Assembly: GCF_024679095.1 (NCBI RefSeq)
Contig: NW_026111674.1
Location: forward strand, 148,501 to 212,500
Direction: 5' to 3'
DNA length: 64,000 bases
Origin: Eriocheir sinensis
Lineage: Eukaryota; Arthropoda; Malacostraca; Decapoda; Varunidae
Position numbers and translations under genes: made by a program. The notes under the pieces are model-generated. The model made no database searches. It was not told the origin of the DNA and was given only the letters and a program-made list of their open reading frames with translations. Within the stretch, counting starts at the first letter, position 1, and each line of letters opens with the position of its first letter. Positions 23,801 to 33,929 of this stretch are shown here, in pieces.

Positions 23801-24005
23801 CCACTGGCACTTCAGGACAACCACAGTGCCACATAAACCTAACTAGTGCCACAATTAGCCACAAAAACTCAAATAACACCAAATAAATTAATGTGGCAAC
23901 CATTCTCCCTTTCTCCTCCCTTTTCTTCCTTATCTACTCTCCTCCACGCCATTATCTTACCTCCACTGGCACTGCAGGACATCCACAGTGCCACATAACA
24001 CACGG
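23780..24005 (+). repeat. 164-bp spaced duplication
   Basis: TATCTTCCCTCCACTGGCAC and ACCACAGTGCCACATAA (about 23801-23836) recur as TATCTTACCTCCACTGGCAC and TCCACAGTGCCACATAA (about 23952-23998). Confidence 0.75.
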
Positions 24006-24306
24006 CACTGCCTCGATTACACGCACGGACACTGATAACACGAGATAAAGATAAGTGACCCCCCCAGCCGGCGTCCATGGCGAGGCGAGGGAGGGAGGGA
24101 GGGAAGGACAGATTATCGTACTCAGAGCCACGTATTTACCGGTTTCTGGGCCATAGCTATTGCCAAAAGACACCAATATTTAACCATTTTAACGATAACT
24201 ATAAATGATGGCAGTTATTGGGGTCCAGGAGGAAGTTTTTGGGTCGTAAATCGGCAAAATAGGAGGCTGAGTACGACAATCTGGCAACGTTGATTGAGGG
24301 AGCCGA
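24006..24306. other. Unassigned segment
   Basis: Non-repetitive with a GGGA run at 24085-24105. No gene recognised. Confidence 0.4.
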
Positions 24307-24745
24307 GAGGGTGGAACTGCGCATGCTAGGACCTAATTCGGTTTTATGGGTTTATTTGCTTATATTAACTTTGCTTTTGGTTATCATGGGCGGATTTTGT
24401 GTTTTTAATGTTTGGTTTGGTTGGAGGATGTTTGATTTATGGTGTTTTGGGATGTTTTGGGATGTATTTTGGAGTTTGGAAATACGCATGCGCAGACCCG
24501 GTTCCGTTTCATGAGCTTTATTTCCTTATATTGACTTAGTTTTTGTATTGTTTTTTGTTATCTTTGGTGGAGTTGTTTTCAGAATTTTTGGGTTGTGGTT
24601 TTTGGGTTGTGGTGTTTATGTGAGTTTGGAAATGCATATGCGTATATCCAATTCGCATTCATGAGGTTAATTTCACTATATTGATTTAGGTTTTGGTTAT
24701 CATGGGTGGAGTTTAGTTTTAAAATGTTCGTTATGTGACTCTGGG
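24307..24745 (+). repeat. Three degenerate units of about 160-180 bp with GCGCATGC motifs
   Basis: Each unit has a CGCATGC- or GCATATGCG-type palindrome (24318, 24485, 24641), then GA(C/T)CC(G/A)-TTC, a TTT(A/C)-TTATATTGA(C/T)TTAG stretch and GGTTATCATGGG(C/T)GGA. T- and G-rich, no coding support. Confidence 0.7.
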
Positions 24746-25484
24746 CAGTGTTATGTATTTAGGTTTGCTGTAAATAAGGTATAGTCAAAGTTTATTCCTG
24801 TAACTTTTCTCGAATACACAACCCGGATTTACGAGCCATTCCGTCGACATCTCCCACCTCCCATTTTTCTTCCATATTTCATCATATCTTGCAAACCCTC
24901 AAACTTCATTAGTATCTACCTTTGCAAGAGTGATATTCGTAAATCTTTAACCTACGATATTTTGCTTCCATTCACTCATTCGCATTCTTAAGGCTATTAA
25001 CGAAGAAATGATACACACATCCCATTTTCTTATCGCTTGAATTTGATTTCACGCATAACTCAAATAAAACCGTAGAAAAGAAAAATCAACACATTCTATT
25101 GCTCAAGAACCTTATAACATAGCCTACTTAGAGGGAATATAACACTAGAATCTATTAAACCACGAGAGAGGAAAACATCAATTGGTAGATAGGCTATATA
25201 GTGAATGTTAATAAAGAACCTGGTGATCAGAGAATATGTATTATGAAACACGTCCATAAATTAGGCTATGAGAGAAGTATTACTGATTTTCGAAAGTAAT
25301 AGATAAATACGATAAAATATGAGCAATATAAAAGCTTAAATGAAGAACCATAATACTCAGAAATTAATATACAGTGATATACGTGTTGGTGCAAGGCTAT
25401 GGGATGAAATATTGATTGATGTTTAATATATAGAAAAAAAATAGCTATCTAGTAGAGTAGGCTATTGGTGTGAGCTTAAGCGTT

Positions 25485-25487
<3 letters not shown>
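24746..25487. other. AT-rich segment without recognised features
   Basis: About 740 bp of non-repetitive AT-rich DNA. No long frame with protein-like composition. Confidence 0.5.

Positions 25488-25548
<61 letters not shown>
25488..25548 (+). repeat. (GA)n microsatellite
   Basis: 61 bases of GA; A20 follows at 25625-25644. Confidence 0.97.
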
Positions 25549-25551
<3 letters not shown>

Positions 25552-25691
25552 TCAGCTGTTTAATCTCGTCTCTCAGAATAAAACCCCAATGCAAAAAAAA
25601 AAAGTTTGCCCAAAAATTATCAATCAAAAAAAAAAAAAAAAAAACTTGCACCCTGAATGTGATATAATTGGTTAAGTTTACCCTTTAGCAA

Positions 25692-25767
25692 ACACACATA
25701 CATACATACATACATACATACATACATAAACAGACACAGACAGACAGACATAAATAAAAGCAGACAG

Positions 25768-25799
<32 letters not shown>

Positions 25800-25800
25800 T
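25692..25800 (+). repeat. (ACAT)n then (ACAG)n tetranucleotides
   Basis: ACAT repeats at 25695-25728, ACAG/GACA repeats at 25732-25799. Confidence 0.95.
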
Positions 25801-25840
25801 GGGTACAATTAGTCACCACAACAAAGAGGTCGAAGATACT

Positions 25841-25841
<1 letters not shown>

Positions 25842-25892
<51 letters not shown>

Positions 25893-26141
25893 CGAGAAGA
25901 ACAAGAACAAGATAAGGAAAAGAAAATGGGCAAAGAAAACGAAGAAAACGAAGTATGTAAAAGAGAATGGGAGGAAGAGGAAGAAGGGAAGGAGAAAAGA
26001 TGATAGAAGGAGAGGAGGAGAGTTGATTCGAGGACAAAGGAGGGTTGATGGGTACGAATGAGGGAGATAAGGAGAGAAAGGAGAGAAGGAGGAGGAAGAG
26101 AGAGAAGATTAAGTGGCTGAGAGAGATGTCTGAAGTGGTGG

Positions 26142-26182
<41 letters not shown>

Positions 26183-26362
26183 TAGTACAGGAATTATCTC
26201 ACGGGAAATTTGTCTTGGGAGAAATAAACAAACTGGAAAATTAAACAACAACCAAAAAGGAGAGGAAGAAATATAGAAAGGATGATGTAGAGAAATAATA
26301 AAGGAAATTAATGATGGTACAGGAAATATCTCACGGGAAACTTAAACAAACAGAAGAAAACA

Positions 26363-26419
<57 letters not shown>

Positions 26420-27110
26420 TCGATAGGAAAACAAAGAAAGGGAGAGAGGAAGCAAAAGAGAGAGAGAGAGAAAAGAAGAGCAATGGAGGAAAAGAGGAGG
26501 AAAAGAGAAAAATATAGATAGAAAAAAACAGAGAAAGGGAATAAACAAACATAGAGATAAATAGGAATTAATTAAGGAGAGTGCAGGGAGGAAGGAGAGG
26601 ACAGATAGGGGAGAGGAAGGAGGAGGAAGAGGAGGAGAGGGAGGAGGAGGAGGAGGAGGGAACGAGGAAGAGGAAGAAAGGGGGAAAAGCAAATAAATAA
26701 AAAGGGCGAATAATGAAGAAGGGAGGAAGAGGAAGAATAAAAAAGACGCGGGAATGAAGGAAAAGGGAGAAAAAGAAGGAAAGCAGAAAAAAGGGAGAGG
26801 AAGGGAAAGAAAGGAGATTGAGAAAGGGAGAGAAAGGGAGTAAAGGGAGGAAGCAAAAGGAGAAGAGACAATAGAGAAGCGAAGAAGAGGGGAGGAAAAA
26901 AAGGGAAAAAACAAGGAAACAATGAAAAATGAAGATAAACGGGAAGAGAAAAAAAAGAGTAATTAAGGAGAGGAGAAGGGAGAAAAATCAGACAGACAGA
27001 CAGACAGAAAATGGAGGCAACACCGGTGAAAGAAAGGGAGAGGAAGGGAGGGAAGGAGGAAGAAGAGGAGGAAGAAGGGAAGAAGGGGGGTGATGAAGAA
27101 GGCGGCGGAC
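25842..27110 (+). repeat. Homopurine tract with three (GA)n cores
   Basis: (GA)n at 25842-25888, 26143-26178 and 26367-26417 within AAAGG/GGAGG-rich DNA; (GACA)n at 26991-27007. An AGGAA(A)TATCTCACGGGAAA segment is present twice (about 26187 and 26320). No gene. Confidence 0.88.
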
Positions 27111-27260
27111 GTCTGATATACAAGATCACATCCCACACACCCCTCCCCCCATCCCCCCATCACCCCCCCCCTCTCATTGACCCTCTCCCCTTTCTCTCCC
27201 CATTTATCTGCCGCCTAATGGAAGATGTCCCCTCTCATTACAGGAAGGGAGGCAGGGTCA
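27111..27260. other. C-rich segment
   Basis: CCCC-rich non-coding DNA next to the following minisatellite. Confidence 0.5.
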
Positions 27261-27261
27261 C

Positions 27262-27375
27262 AGTATTGCCACCTCTCCGTCACCAGTGTTGCCACCTACC
27301 CGTCACCAATGTTGCCGCCTCCTCCTCACCAGTGTTGCCGCCTCCTCCTCACCAGTGTTGCCGCCTCGTCACCCT
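27262..27375 (+). repeat. 23-bp minisatellite, about 5 copies
   Basis: Unit CACCAGTGTTGCCGCCTCCT plus CCT; the left units are ACC- instead of GCC-type. Confidence 0.88.
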
Positions 27376-27650
27376 CCATACCACTCTACAGCCCTTGTCA
27401 CACGAACGCTTTTCCTCTTCTTATTTTCCTCTCTCTCCCTTTTCCCTCTCCCTCCTCCTCCTCCTCTTCCATCTTCCTCTCCCCTGTCTCTCTTCTCCTT
27501 CCCTGCACCCTCCTTAAAATTAGTTCTTATGTATCTTTCTGTCTTGTAACTTTGGGTATAATAGAGATATGGACTAAATAAAGGTGAGGAAATACATGAT
27601 TTTTGACGAAGAATTAACTAAAAAAAATAAACTAAATATTTTTTGACACA
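27376..27650. other. Pyrimidine-rich then AT-rich segment
   Basis: No gene recognised. Confidence 0.45.
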
Positions 27651-27679
27651 TTCAGTTGTTTGTTTATTTGTTTACTTAT

Positions 27680-27862
27680 TTATTCATCACTCAATCTATC
27701 TATCAATTCATCTATCTATTTATCTACCTATTCTTCTTTCTACTGATCAACCAATCTATCTATCTATCTGTCTGTCTGTTTGTCTATCTACATATCTATC
27801 TATATATCTAGCTAGCTAACTAAACATATATCTATCAATCTCTCTATCTATCTATCTTAAAC
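27680..27862 (+). repeat. (TCTA)n tetranucleotide, degenerate
   Basis: ATCTATCTATC, CTGTCTGT and ATATCTA words over 180 bp. Confidence 0.85.
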
Positions 27863-28149
27863 TACCCATCCCTCTTATACCGAGAAAGAGGAAGCGAAGG
27901 AGGAGGAGGAGGAGGAGGAGGAAAGGAAGGAATTATATGAAAGAATGAAAAACGAGAAGAGTGGATTACCAGAGTGTATTAACATGAGGTGACAGGGAAG
28001 AAGTGTGGAGTTCAGGGTGGATGAATGAAGGGTGTGGGGAGTGGATGAAGTGGATGCGGAGTGACGGGTGAAGGAAGGGTGGAGCAGTGAAGTGGAGGAT
28101 GGGTGGAAATGACCTCTGTTTTGGTCACTCACTCACGACCCCTTTTTGC
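27863..28149. other. Unassigned purine-biased segment
   Basis: (GGA)n at 27899-27921; GTGGATGAAGTGG words. No gene. Confidence 0.45.
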
Positions 28150-28212
28150 AGGAGAAGAGCTGGGCGGGCTGTTGTTTTTCTGTTATTTTTTATGCCCTTG
28201 AGCTGTTAGTGT
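28150..28212 (-). repeat. Interspersed repeat IR-1, copy 3 (partial)
   Basis: The reverse complement gives CAGCTCAAGGGCATAAAAAA and an A-rich part ending in AGCCCGC, the middle of the IR-1 repeat; its ends are missing. Confidence 0.6.
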
Positions 28213-28638
28213 TACCATTGATGCAAAAAAGGGAGATAACACCAAGACTCAAGTGGTGATAGTGATGGTGGTTATGGTGAGATGGAGAAGGTATTAATGA
28301 AGAACAAGTGGAACAAGAACAAGAACAACAGTGAGTCATGATTGCAAGGGAAGGAAGGGGAACAGAGGAAAGGAGAGGAAGAGGAGGCAGGGGAGGCATG
28401 AAGTAAGAAGGGAGAGGAAGAACAAGAACGAAAAATAAAGAAAAAGAGGAAATTGAAAAGGAAATGTAGAAGACGAGGGAAAGAAGAAGGAAATGGCAGA
28501 AAAAGAGGAGGGAAAGAAGAACGAAGGAGAGGATTAGAAGGAGCAGGAGAGAAAAAAAGAAGAAAAGATGAAAAAAAAAAGGAAAAGAGAAAAAAACAAA
28601 AACAGACGTAATTACAGGCAACAAACTCACCTTCTCAT

Positions 28639-28640
<2 letters not shown>
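28213..28640 (+). repeat. Purine-rich tract
   Basis: GAACAA and GGAAG words. No gene. Confidence 0.7.
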
Positions 28641-28641
<1 letters not shown>

Positions 28642-28684
<43 letters not shown>

Positions 28685-28743
28685 CCCCCCCCCACACACA
28701 ACCCCCAACCCCTCCCCATCCTATCCTATCCCTTACCCCCCCC

Positions 28744-28802
<59 letters not shown>

Positions 28803-28880
28803 ACCCCCTCCCCCCAACGCACACAACTTCCAACCCCTCCCCATCCTATCCCATCCCTTACCCCTCCTCACACACACACC
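28642..28880 (+). repeat. (AC)n block with a duplicated C-rich module
   Basis: (AC)n at 28641-28683 and 28748-28800; CAACCCCTCCCCATCCTATC occurs at about 28707 and 28831, each followed by CC(T)ATCCCTTACCCC. Confidence 0.92.
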
Positions 28881-29108
28881 TGTCACACCGGCCTAGCCAC
28901 GTATCGGGTCCCGTCCGGCTGAGTCCGCGGCGGTAATGGTATCCTGCAGGAGCTATGTGAGTCCTGCGCCCTTCCTAGCAACACCCATAAACAGCAGGGG
29001 TGAAGGAGGCCGCGCAGGAACACAAAGGAGCACAAAGGAAGAACAAACAACAGCAGTCCTGATGGTCCAAACGAGGCTGTTTGTGACAAGCTACACTAAC
29101 TATCTAAT
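28881..29108. other. GC-richer unique island
   Basis: Non-repetitive, with CACGTATCGGGTCCCGTCCG and other CpG-containing words. No protein recognised in either strand; could be part of an exon or a regulatory element. Confidence 0.35.
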
Positions 29109-29670
29109 CAAAGGTGGAAGATGAAGGACAGCAAAGACGAAGAAGGAGAAGGAGGCGCAAGGGTGAAGAAGGAAGAGGAAAGCAGGAAAAAGGGAGAGGA
29201 AGCGAAAGAGAAAGGGAGATTAAGGAAGCGAAAGGAGGAAGAGAGAGAAATACAGAGGATTGTAAGGAGGAGAAAAAAGGAGAAGGGAGAAGAGAGAATT
29301 GAGGAAGAGGAGGAAAAAGAGGAAACAGATAAGAAAACGATGAAAAAGGAAGAAGAGGATTGACGGAGAACACAGAAAAAGAGGAGCAGGAGGTGGAGGA
29401 GGAGGAGGAAGAGAGGATGAGTAGGAGGTGACGAAGGAGGAGGAAGAGAAGGAGATAAAGAGAAACAGAAGAAGGAGGAGGAGGAGGAGGAGTGAAGGAG
29501 AAAGAGGAGGAGTGAAGAAGAATGATGATGATGAGGAGGAGGAGTGTTAGAACATGGAGGAGAGTGGAAGAAGAGAAAAGAAGAGAAGAGTGGAGAAGAA
29601 AAAGAAGAGAGTGGAGTATATTAGCATGTGGAGGAGTGGAAGAGCGTAAAGAAGTGGAGGAAAGAAAAAA

Positions 29671-29700
<30 letters not shown>
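29109..29700 (+). repeat. Homopurine tract
   Basis: GGAAG, AGGAGG and GAAGA words, ending in (GA)n at 29676-29702. The 206-codon minus-strand frame is a repeat translation. Confidence 0.88.
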
Positions 29701-29705
<5 letters not shown>

Positions 29706-29731
29706 TCACACACTTTTCCTTCATTACCTCA

Positions 29732-29737
<6 letters not shown>

Positions 29738-29796
<59 letters not shown>

Positions 29797-29954
29797 TCCT
29801 TAACATTATTACCTTAAAAGGATGTGTTGAGTGAATCTAAGGAAGTCATGCGTATTCCACGAAGAGGAGGAGGAGGAGGAGGAAGAGGAGGAGGAGGAGG
29901 AGGAGGAGGAGGAGGAGTCTCTAACATTGGTCATTATCCTCTTAATATTCTCTT

Positions 29955-30012
<58 letters not shown>
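29738..30012 (+). repeat. (AC)n, (GGA)n, (CT)n block
   Basis: (AC)n at 29738-29795, (GGA)n at 29864-29916, (CT)n at 29958-30011. Confidence 0.95.
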
Positions 30013-30014
<2 letters not shown>

Positions 30015-30068
30015 CAATATATTTCTCACTTCGTATATATTTTCCTCCTAACCAATCCCACAACACTT

Positions 30069-30097
30069 ATGACGTCATACGAAGAGGATGACGTCAT
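30069..30097 (+). promoter_or_regulatory. Pair of CRE/ATF palindromes
   Basis: ATGACGTCAT at 30069-30078 and again at 30088-30097, 19 bp centre to centre, with GAAGAGG in the spacer. TGACGTCA is the CREB/ATF binding palindrome. No gene can be assigned to it here. Confidence 0.5.
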
Positions 30098-30285
30098 TAT
30101 AGTAAGACTCGTAAGATTGTATTCAGAGCTCTTCGTTAATGGTTCCTTCCTTACTTTACTAACTCAAAAACCACCGGCAACTTCTTTTAATTAAACTCCT
30201 ATTCGCCTTCTATCAATTTCAAACACACCTTCCTTTCCAATTTCTACTGTTTTTTTTTTTTTCGTGAAAGTGGTTCATGGCAAGC
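30098..30285. other. Unassigned AT-rich segment
   Basis: T13 at 30250-30262; otherwise unremarkable. Confidence 0.4.
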
Positions 30286-30384
30286 TGGTAGGGACTGACT
30301 GACTAACTGGCTGACTGACTGACTGATTGACTGATTGACTGACTGACTAACTGACTGACTGACTGGCTGACTGACTGACTGATC
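30286..30384 (+). repeat. (GACT)n tetranucleotide, imperfect
   Basis: GACTGACT with scattered GGCT, GATT and AACT variants over 100 bp. Confidence 0.92.
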
Positions 30385-30544
30385 TTCCTGGCATTGATAT
30401 CATGGGAATAGGTCTGGGAATGGGGAGCTTGTGATATGGGTGAGTGGGGTGTATGATATCACTCTCCACTCCCCCCCCTCCTCTCCCCTTCCTCCCCCCC
30501 CCCACCAGCACTCTATCAAGCAGTGTGTTTGAGAACCGCACCCA

Positions 30545-30780
30545 CGCCCCCGCTTTTCCTTCCTACCCTTTCCCTCCACACCCTCCCTCCTTTTCCTCCT
30601 ACTCTTCTCAGAATCTACCCTCCCTATCCCCTTCTGTTCCCTTTCCTTTCCCTGCCTCCCTCTGTACCCCTGTATCTACCCTCCTCCTCTTCTATGCTAC
30701 CCTGCCTACCCTCCCCCTTCCCCTCTCTTGTCTAACCTTCTCGTAATCTACCCCTCCCCTTTTTACCTGCCCCTCCCTCC
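30545..30780 (+). repeat. Pyrimidine-rich repeat module, copy 1
   Basis: Shares GCTTTTCCTTCCT, TTCTCAGAATCTACCCTCCC, TGCCTCCCTCTGTACCCCTG and TATCTACCCTCCTCC with 31215-31395 and, in part, 31396-31600. Confidence 0.8.
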
Positions 30781-31140
30781 CTTTCCTTACCTCCCTTCCT
30801 CCCTCCTGTCCCTCCAGCTAACCCTTACCCCCCCTTATCCTCATACCTCCCCCTCTTCACCCCTTCCCCCCCATCTCATAACAAAGGCGCCCCAGGATGG
30901 GTTTAATTTCCCCATTAAGGCACAGTCGCAAGCGGCACCTGTTGGCACTGCCCCCTGAGTGCCTGGTGCGGCCCTCGCGGCTCGACCCGGCGGCCCCTTG
31001 ACGCTATTAAGCCCTTCACGCCCCTTCCTGACCCGAGGGACACGATGCTTGCCCGCCATCTTGCTGTACTTTTTTTGGTCCTGACTCCGGGGTAGGGGAT
31101 GACGGCACCTCCAGGACAGAACGTGGTGCTAAGGTTATAA
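30781..31140. other. Unassigned segment with a GC-rich part
   Basis: C-rich to 30870, then a GC-rich unique stretch (30880-31060). No protein recognised. Confidence 0.35.
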
Positions 31141-31146
31141 ATAGCG

Positions 31147-31213
31147 GTGGCTGAGTGATTAGTGTGCCGGCGTGGTAGTACCTTGGAGGACCAGGGTTCG
31201 TGTCCCGCCCAAA
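31147..31213 (+). mobile_element. tRNA-derived SINE head
   Basis: GGTGGCTGAGTGATTAGTG (box A-like, T-G-G-C-x-x-A-G-T-G) and AGGGTTCGTGTCCCGCC (box B-like, G-G-T-T-C-G-x-x-x-C-C) at tRNA-like spacing. The matching SINE tail begins about 390 bp downstream, after a pyrimidine-rich block. It is not a functional tRNA gene: a cloverleaf with paired acceptor ends is not evident. Confidence 0.65.
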
Positions 31214-31214
31214 G

Positions 31215-31600
31215 CTTTTCCTTCCTGCCCCTTCCCTCCACTCCCTCCCTCCTCTTCCTCCTCCTCCACTTCTCAGAATCTAACCTCCCTATTCCATTCT
31301 GTTCCCTTCTGTCTTTCCCTGCCTCCCTCTGTACCCCTGTATCTACCCTCCTCCTCCTCCTCCTCCTCCTCCTCCTCCTCCTCCTGCTCCTCCTCTTCCT
31401 CTTCTCAGAATCTTCCCTCCATATTCCCTACTCACTGCTGTCTTTCCCTGCCACCATCTGTACCCCTGTATCTAACCTCCTCCTCCTCCTCCTCCTCCTC
31501 CTCCTCTATGCTTCCCTGCCTACCCTCCCCCTTCCCCTCTCTTGTAACCTTCTCTCCATCTACTCCCCTTTTTCCCTGCCCCTCCCCCCCTTCGCTAAAA
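31215..31600 (+). repeat. Pyrimidine-rich repeat module, copies 2 and 3
   Basis: Copy 2 starts GCTTTTCCTTCCTGCCCC and includes (CTC)n at 31345-31385; copy 3 starts TTCTCAGAATCTTCCCTCC (31404) with (TCC)n at 31478-31504. They lie between the SINE head and the SINE tail. Confidence 0.8.
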
Positions 31601-31604
31601 GGTG

Positions 31605-31810
31605 ACAATTTTCAATAATCACCAAGTGGCCTAAGACTACCCACATGTTGCCCTGATGCCCACCTATCAACCCGGACTCCGGTGAAACTTTCAAGAGAAT
31701 TAAGTGGAGTTCCAGGAGGCATCGTGAGCCGAGCAAACGACCACCAGGAACCATAAAAAAGCCTACCGGTATTATGGGCTAAACCGTAAAAAAAAAAAAA
31801 AAAAAAAAAA
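31605..31810 (+). mobile_element. SINE body and tail (same family as 54331-54585)
   Basis: AAGTGGCCTAAGACTACCCA, CACCTATCAACCCGGACTC and AGCCTACCGG match the other SINE copies; it ends in a poly-A run at about 31788-31810. The family order (tRNA head, ACTACCCAC, ATCAACCCGGACTC, tail) is kept if the intervening pyrimidine block is removed. Confidence 0.72.
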
Positions 31811-32290
31811 TGGCAGTCGCTTTGTGAGTAGGCGCGTCCCCTGAGAGCCAGCGGAAGTGTTGTGGCGCCAGACGTGAGGGAGAGTCACTTCACTGCACCA
31901 CAACAGCCGTCTCACACCCGCTACCTCAGGGCTGCTCGGCGGGGAAAAGGGAGAAAAGAAAAACAGCCAATCAGTCCACCTTGCCTTCCCTTACAATGGG
32001 CGCCCTGAGACATCACGCTTCTCGTCACCCTCCTTGGCTATACGATCTTCAATTATCTTCCTTTCTTCGAGGTCCTGAGAGCCATATTCATCACCCTCTT
32101 TGTGGCATCTATACAAGTGACACTTCCGACCGTCTATTGTCCCTCCGTGGCACCCGCAGAGGCCCAGAACCCTTGTTGGCACCCCGCTGGCTCTGTACGC
32201 CCCCTGTCACCCCTGCTCCCCTGCCCCTTGTCACGTGAGCCGGCCGGAAGGGAACCACTTGGGAGAAGGTGCCTGACAGGGGGTGTAAAC
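31811..32290. other. GC-richer unique island
   Basis: Non-repetitive, with a CGTCCCCTGAGAGCCAGCGG start. The frames here (up to 85 codons) show no family I recognise. Could be exonic or promoter DNA. Confidence 0.35.
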
Positions 32291-32590
32291 AGATGCTTCT
32301 TCCTCCCTGCCTCCCTGCCTCTCTCCCTCCCCTCCCTTCTTCCTCCCTACCTCCCTCCTTGCTTCCCTGTCTCTCTCCCTCCCCTCCCTTCTCCTTCTTG
32401 CCTCCCTCCAGCCTTCTTCTCCCTCCCCTCCCTTCTTCCTCCCTGCCTCCCTCCTTGCCTCCCTGTCTCTCTCCCTCCCCTCCCTTCTCCTTCTTGCCTC
32501 CCTCCACCCTTCTTCTCTCCCTCCTCTCTCTTCCTCTTCCTTCCTTCTTCTCTCCCTCCTCTTTCTTCCTCTTCCTTTTCCATTTTCTCC
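32291..32590 (+). repeat. Pyrimidine tandem array, about 100-bp units
   Basis: CTCTCTCCCTCCCCTCCCTT, CTCCTTCTTGCCTCCCTCCA and CCTGTCTCTC recur at about 98-bp spacing, more than two copies. Confidence 0.85.
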
Positions 32591-32985
32591 CCTTTATTTT
32601 AGTTTTTTAAGTGACTTTTTGAATTATTTTTATGTATTTTATTTATTTATTTATGCTCTACTATTTTTTTAAAATTATTGGAATACACGAATACAAGGGC
32701 GAAGATAATGTAAAAAAATAAAATAAATAAAAATCAGCCCGCCCCACTAACCTTATTCCTATCTTTCCTTAATTCCTTTCTTTATTTCTTTCTTATCCTA
32801 TCCTTTCTTTATCCCTTTCTTCCTATCCTTTCTTTATCCCTTTCTCCTTCCTATCCTTTCTTTATTCCTATTCTATCTATATTCCTTTCTTAATTCCTTT
32901 CTTATCCTTTCTTCATCCCTTTCTCCCTCCTATCTTCTCCCCTTCCTTCCCTCATATGAATTTATACTCCTCCTCTACAGCATCT
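32591..32985. repeat. AT-rich, then TTCCTATCCTTTCTTTA repeats
   Basis: TTTATTTAT words to 32735, then 25-35 bp imperfect units with ATCCTTTCTTTATCCCTTTC. Confidence 0.75.
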
Positions 32986-32989
32986 TCTT

Positions 32990-33200
32990 ATCCTCCTCCT
33001 CCTCCTCCTCCTCCTCCTCCTCCTCCTCCTTCCTCCTCCTCCTCCTCCTCTCCCACACCAATTGCATAACTACACACTACAGATATTTTCTTTCATAACT
33101 TGGTAATTTGACAGTTGTTTTCTCTCTCCTCCTCCTCCTCCTCCTCCTCCTCCTCCTCCTCTTCTTCTTCTTCTTCTTCTTCTTCCTCCTTCTCTTCCTC
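32990..33200 (+). repeat. (TCC)n and (TTC)n runs
   Basis: (TCC)n at 32993-33050 and 33128-33160, then (TTC)n to 33188. Confidence 0.95.
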
Positions 33201-33299
33201 CTTTCACTCTCAAAGCGCAGAAAAATAAATTAATTCTCGCTATTAAGGCAAATTATACGTTTTTTTTTTTGCCTGCTTTCTTTAATTCTTGCGTGTTTG

Positions 33300-33365
33300 C
33301 TCTCTCTCTCTCTCTCTCAGCGAGGTCAACGAGGTGCCATGGCCTCCTAGTGCCTCTGCGGTCAA

Positions 33366-33403
<38 letters not shown>

Positions 33404-33430
33404 AGAGAGAGGAACTTTGAAAGAGAGAGC
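33300..33430 (+). repeat. (CT)n ending in a CT/GA inverted repeat
   Basis: CT run at 33370-33402 followed directly by GAGAGAGAGG, giving the perfect palindrome CTCTCTCTCGAGAGAGAG near 33394-33411, able to form a hairpin. Confidence 0.85.
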
Positions 33431-33489
33431 GGTAAAATATCCATGAAAATATTTATTCCTCCTCGCTTGTCTTTTCTTTGGCATAACTC

Positions 33490-33726
33490 AATCTCCTCCT
33501 CCTCCTCCTCCTCCTCTTTCCTCGTCCTCCTACTCCTCCTATTCTTCCTACTCCTCCTCCTCCTCCTCTTCATGTACCACTTCTTTCATATTCCATCTTT
33601 AGATTCTACATATTTCTTTCCTCCTCCCTTCCTCCCTCCCCTTTCTCTCTCCCCTTCCCTCTCTCCCTCCTCCCTTCTTCTCTTCACTCTCCCTTATCAA
33701 AACTTTTCCCCCCATCGCTAGCATAA

Positions 33727-33784
<58 letters not shown>

Positions 33785-33830
33785 ACACACACACTCTCTC
33801 TCTCTCTCTCTCACCTCAGGTCTAATTCAC
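33490..33830 (+). repeat. (TCC)n, pyrimidine tract and (CT)n
   Basis: (TCC)n at 33492-33516 and 33550-33572; (CT)n at 33729-33781 and 33795-33812. Confidence 0.93.
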
Positions 33831-33867
33831 TTCCTGCCGTGACCTCCGTGCCTGGGGTCATCGGGAG

Positions 33868-33877
33868 GTCACGTGAC
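33868..33877 (+). promoter_or_regulatory. GTCACGTGAC palindrome with AGGTCA half-sites
   Basis: GTCACGTGAC equals the core of the MITF/TFE-type (CLEAR) E-box. TGACCT and GGTCA words lie within 35 bp on both sides. No gene is visible nearby, so function is unproven. Confidence 0.4.
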
Positions 33878-33929
33878 TCCAACACTCGTGACCTCGTGAC
33901 ACGGTTGTTGTGTAGAAGGGAAAAAATAA

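Noticed and set aside
24290..24514. Hydrophobic 74-codon frame
   Set aside because: It spans a degenerate tandem repeat rich in T and G; hydrophobicity reflects base composition.
31147..31213. Genuine tRNA gene
   Set aside because: Box A- and B-like words are present, but the ends do not pair as an acceptor stem and the family body follows downstream. It is a SINE head.
31981..32238. 85-codon frame and its antisense partner
   Set aside because: In a unique GC-rich island, but no recognisable motif, no clear splice context and no repeat support.
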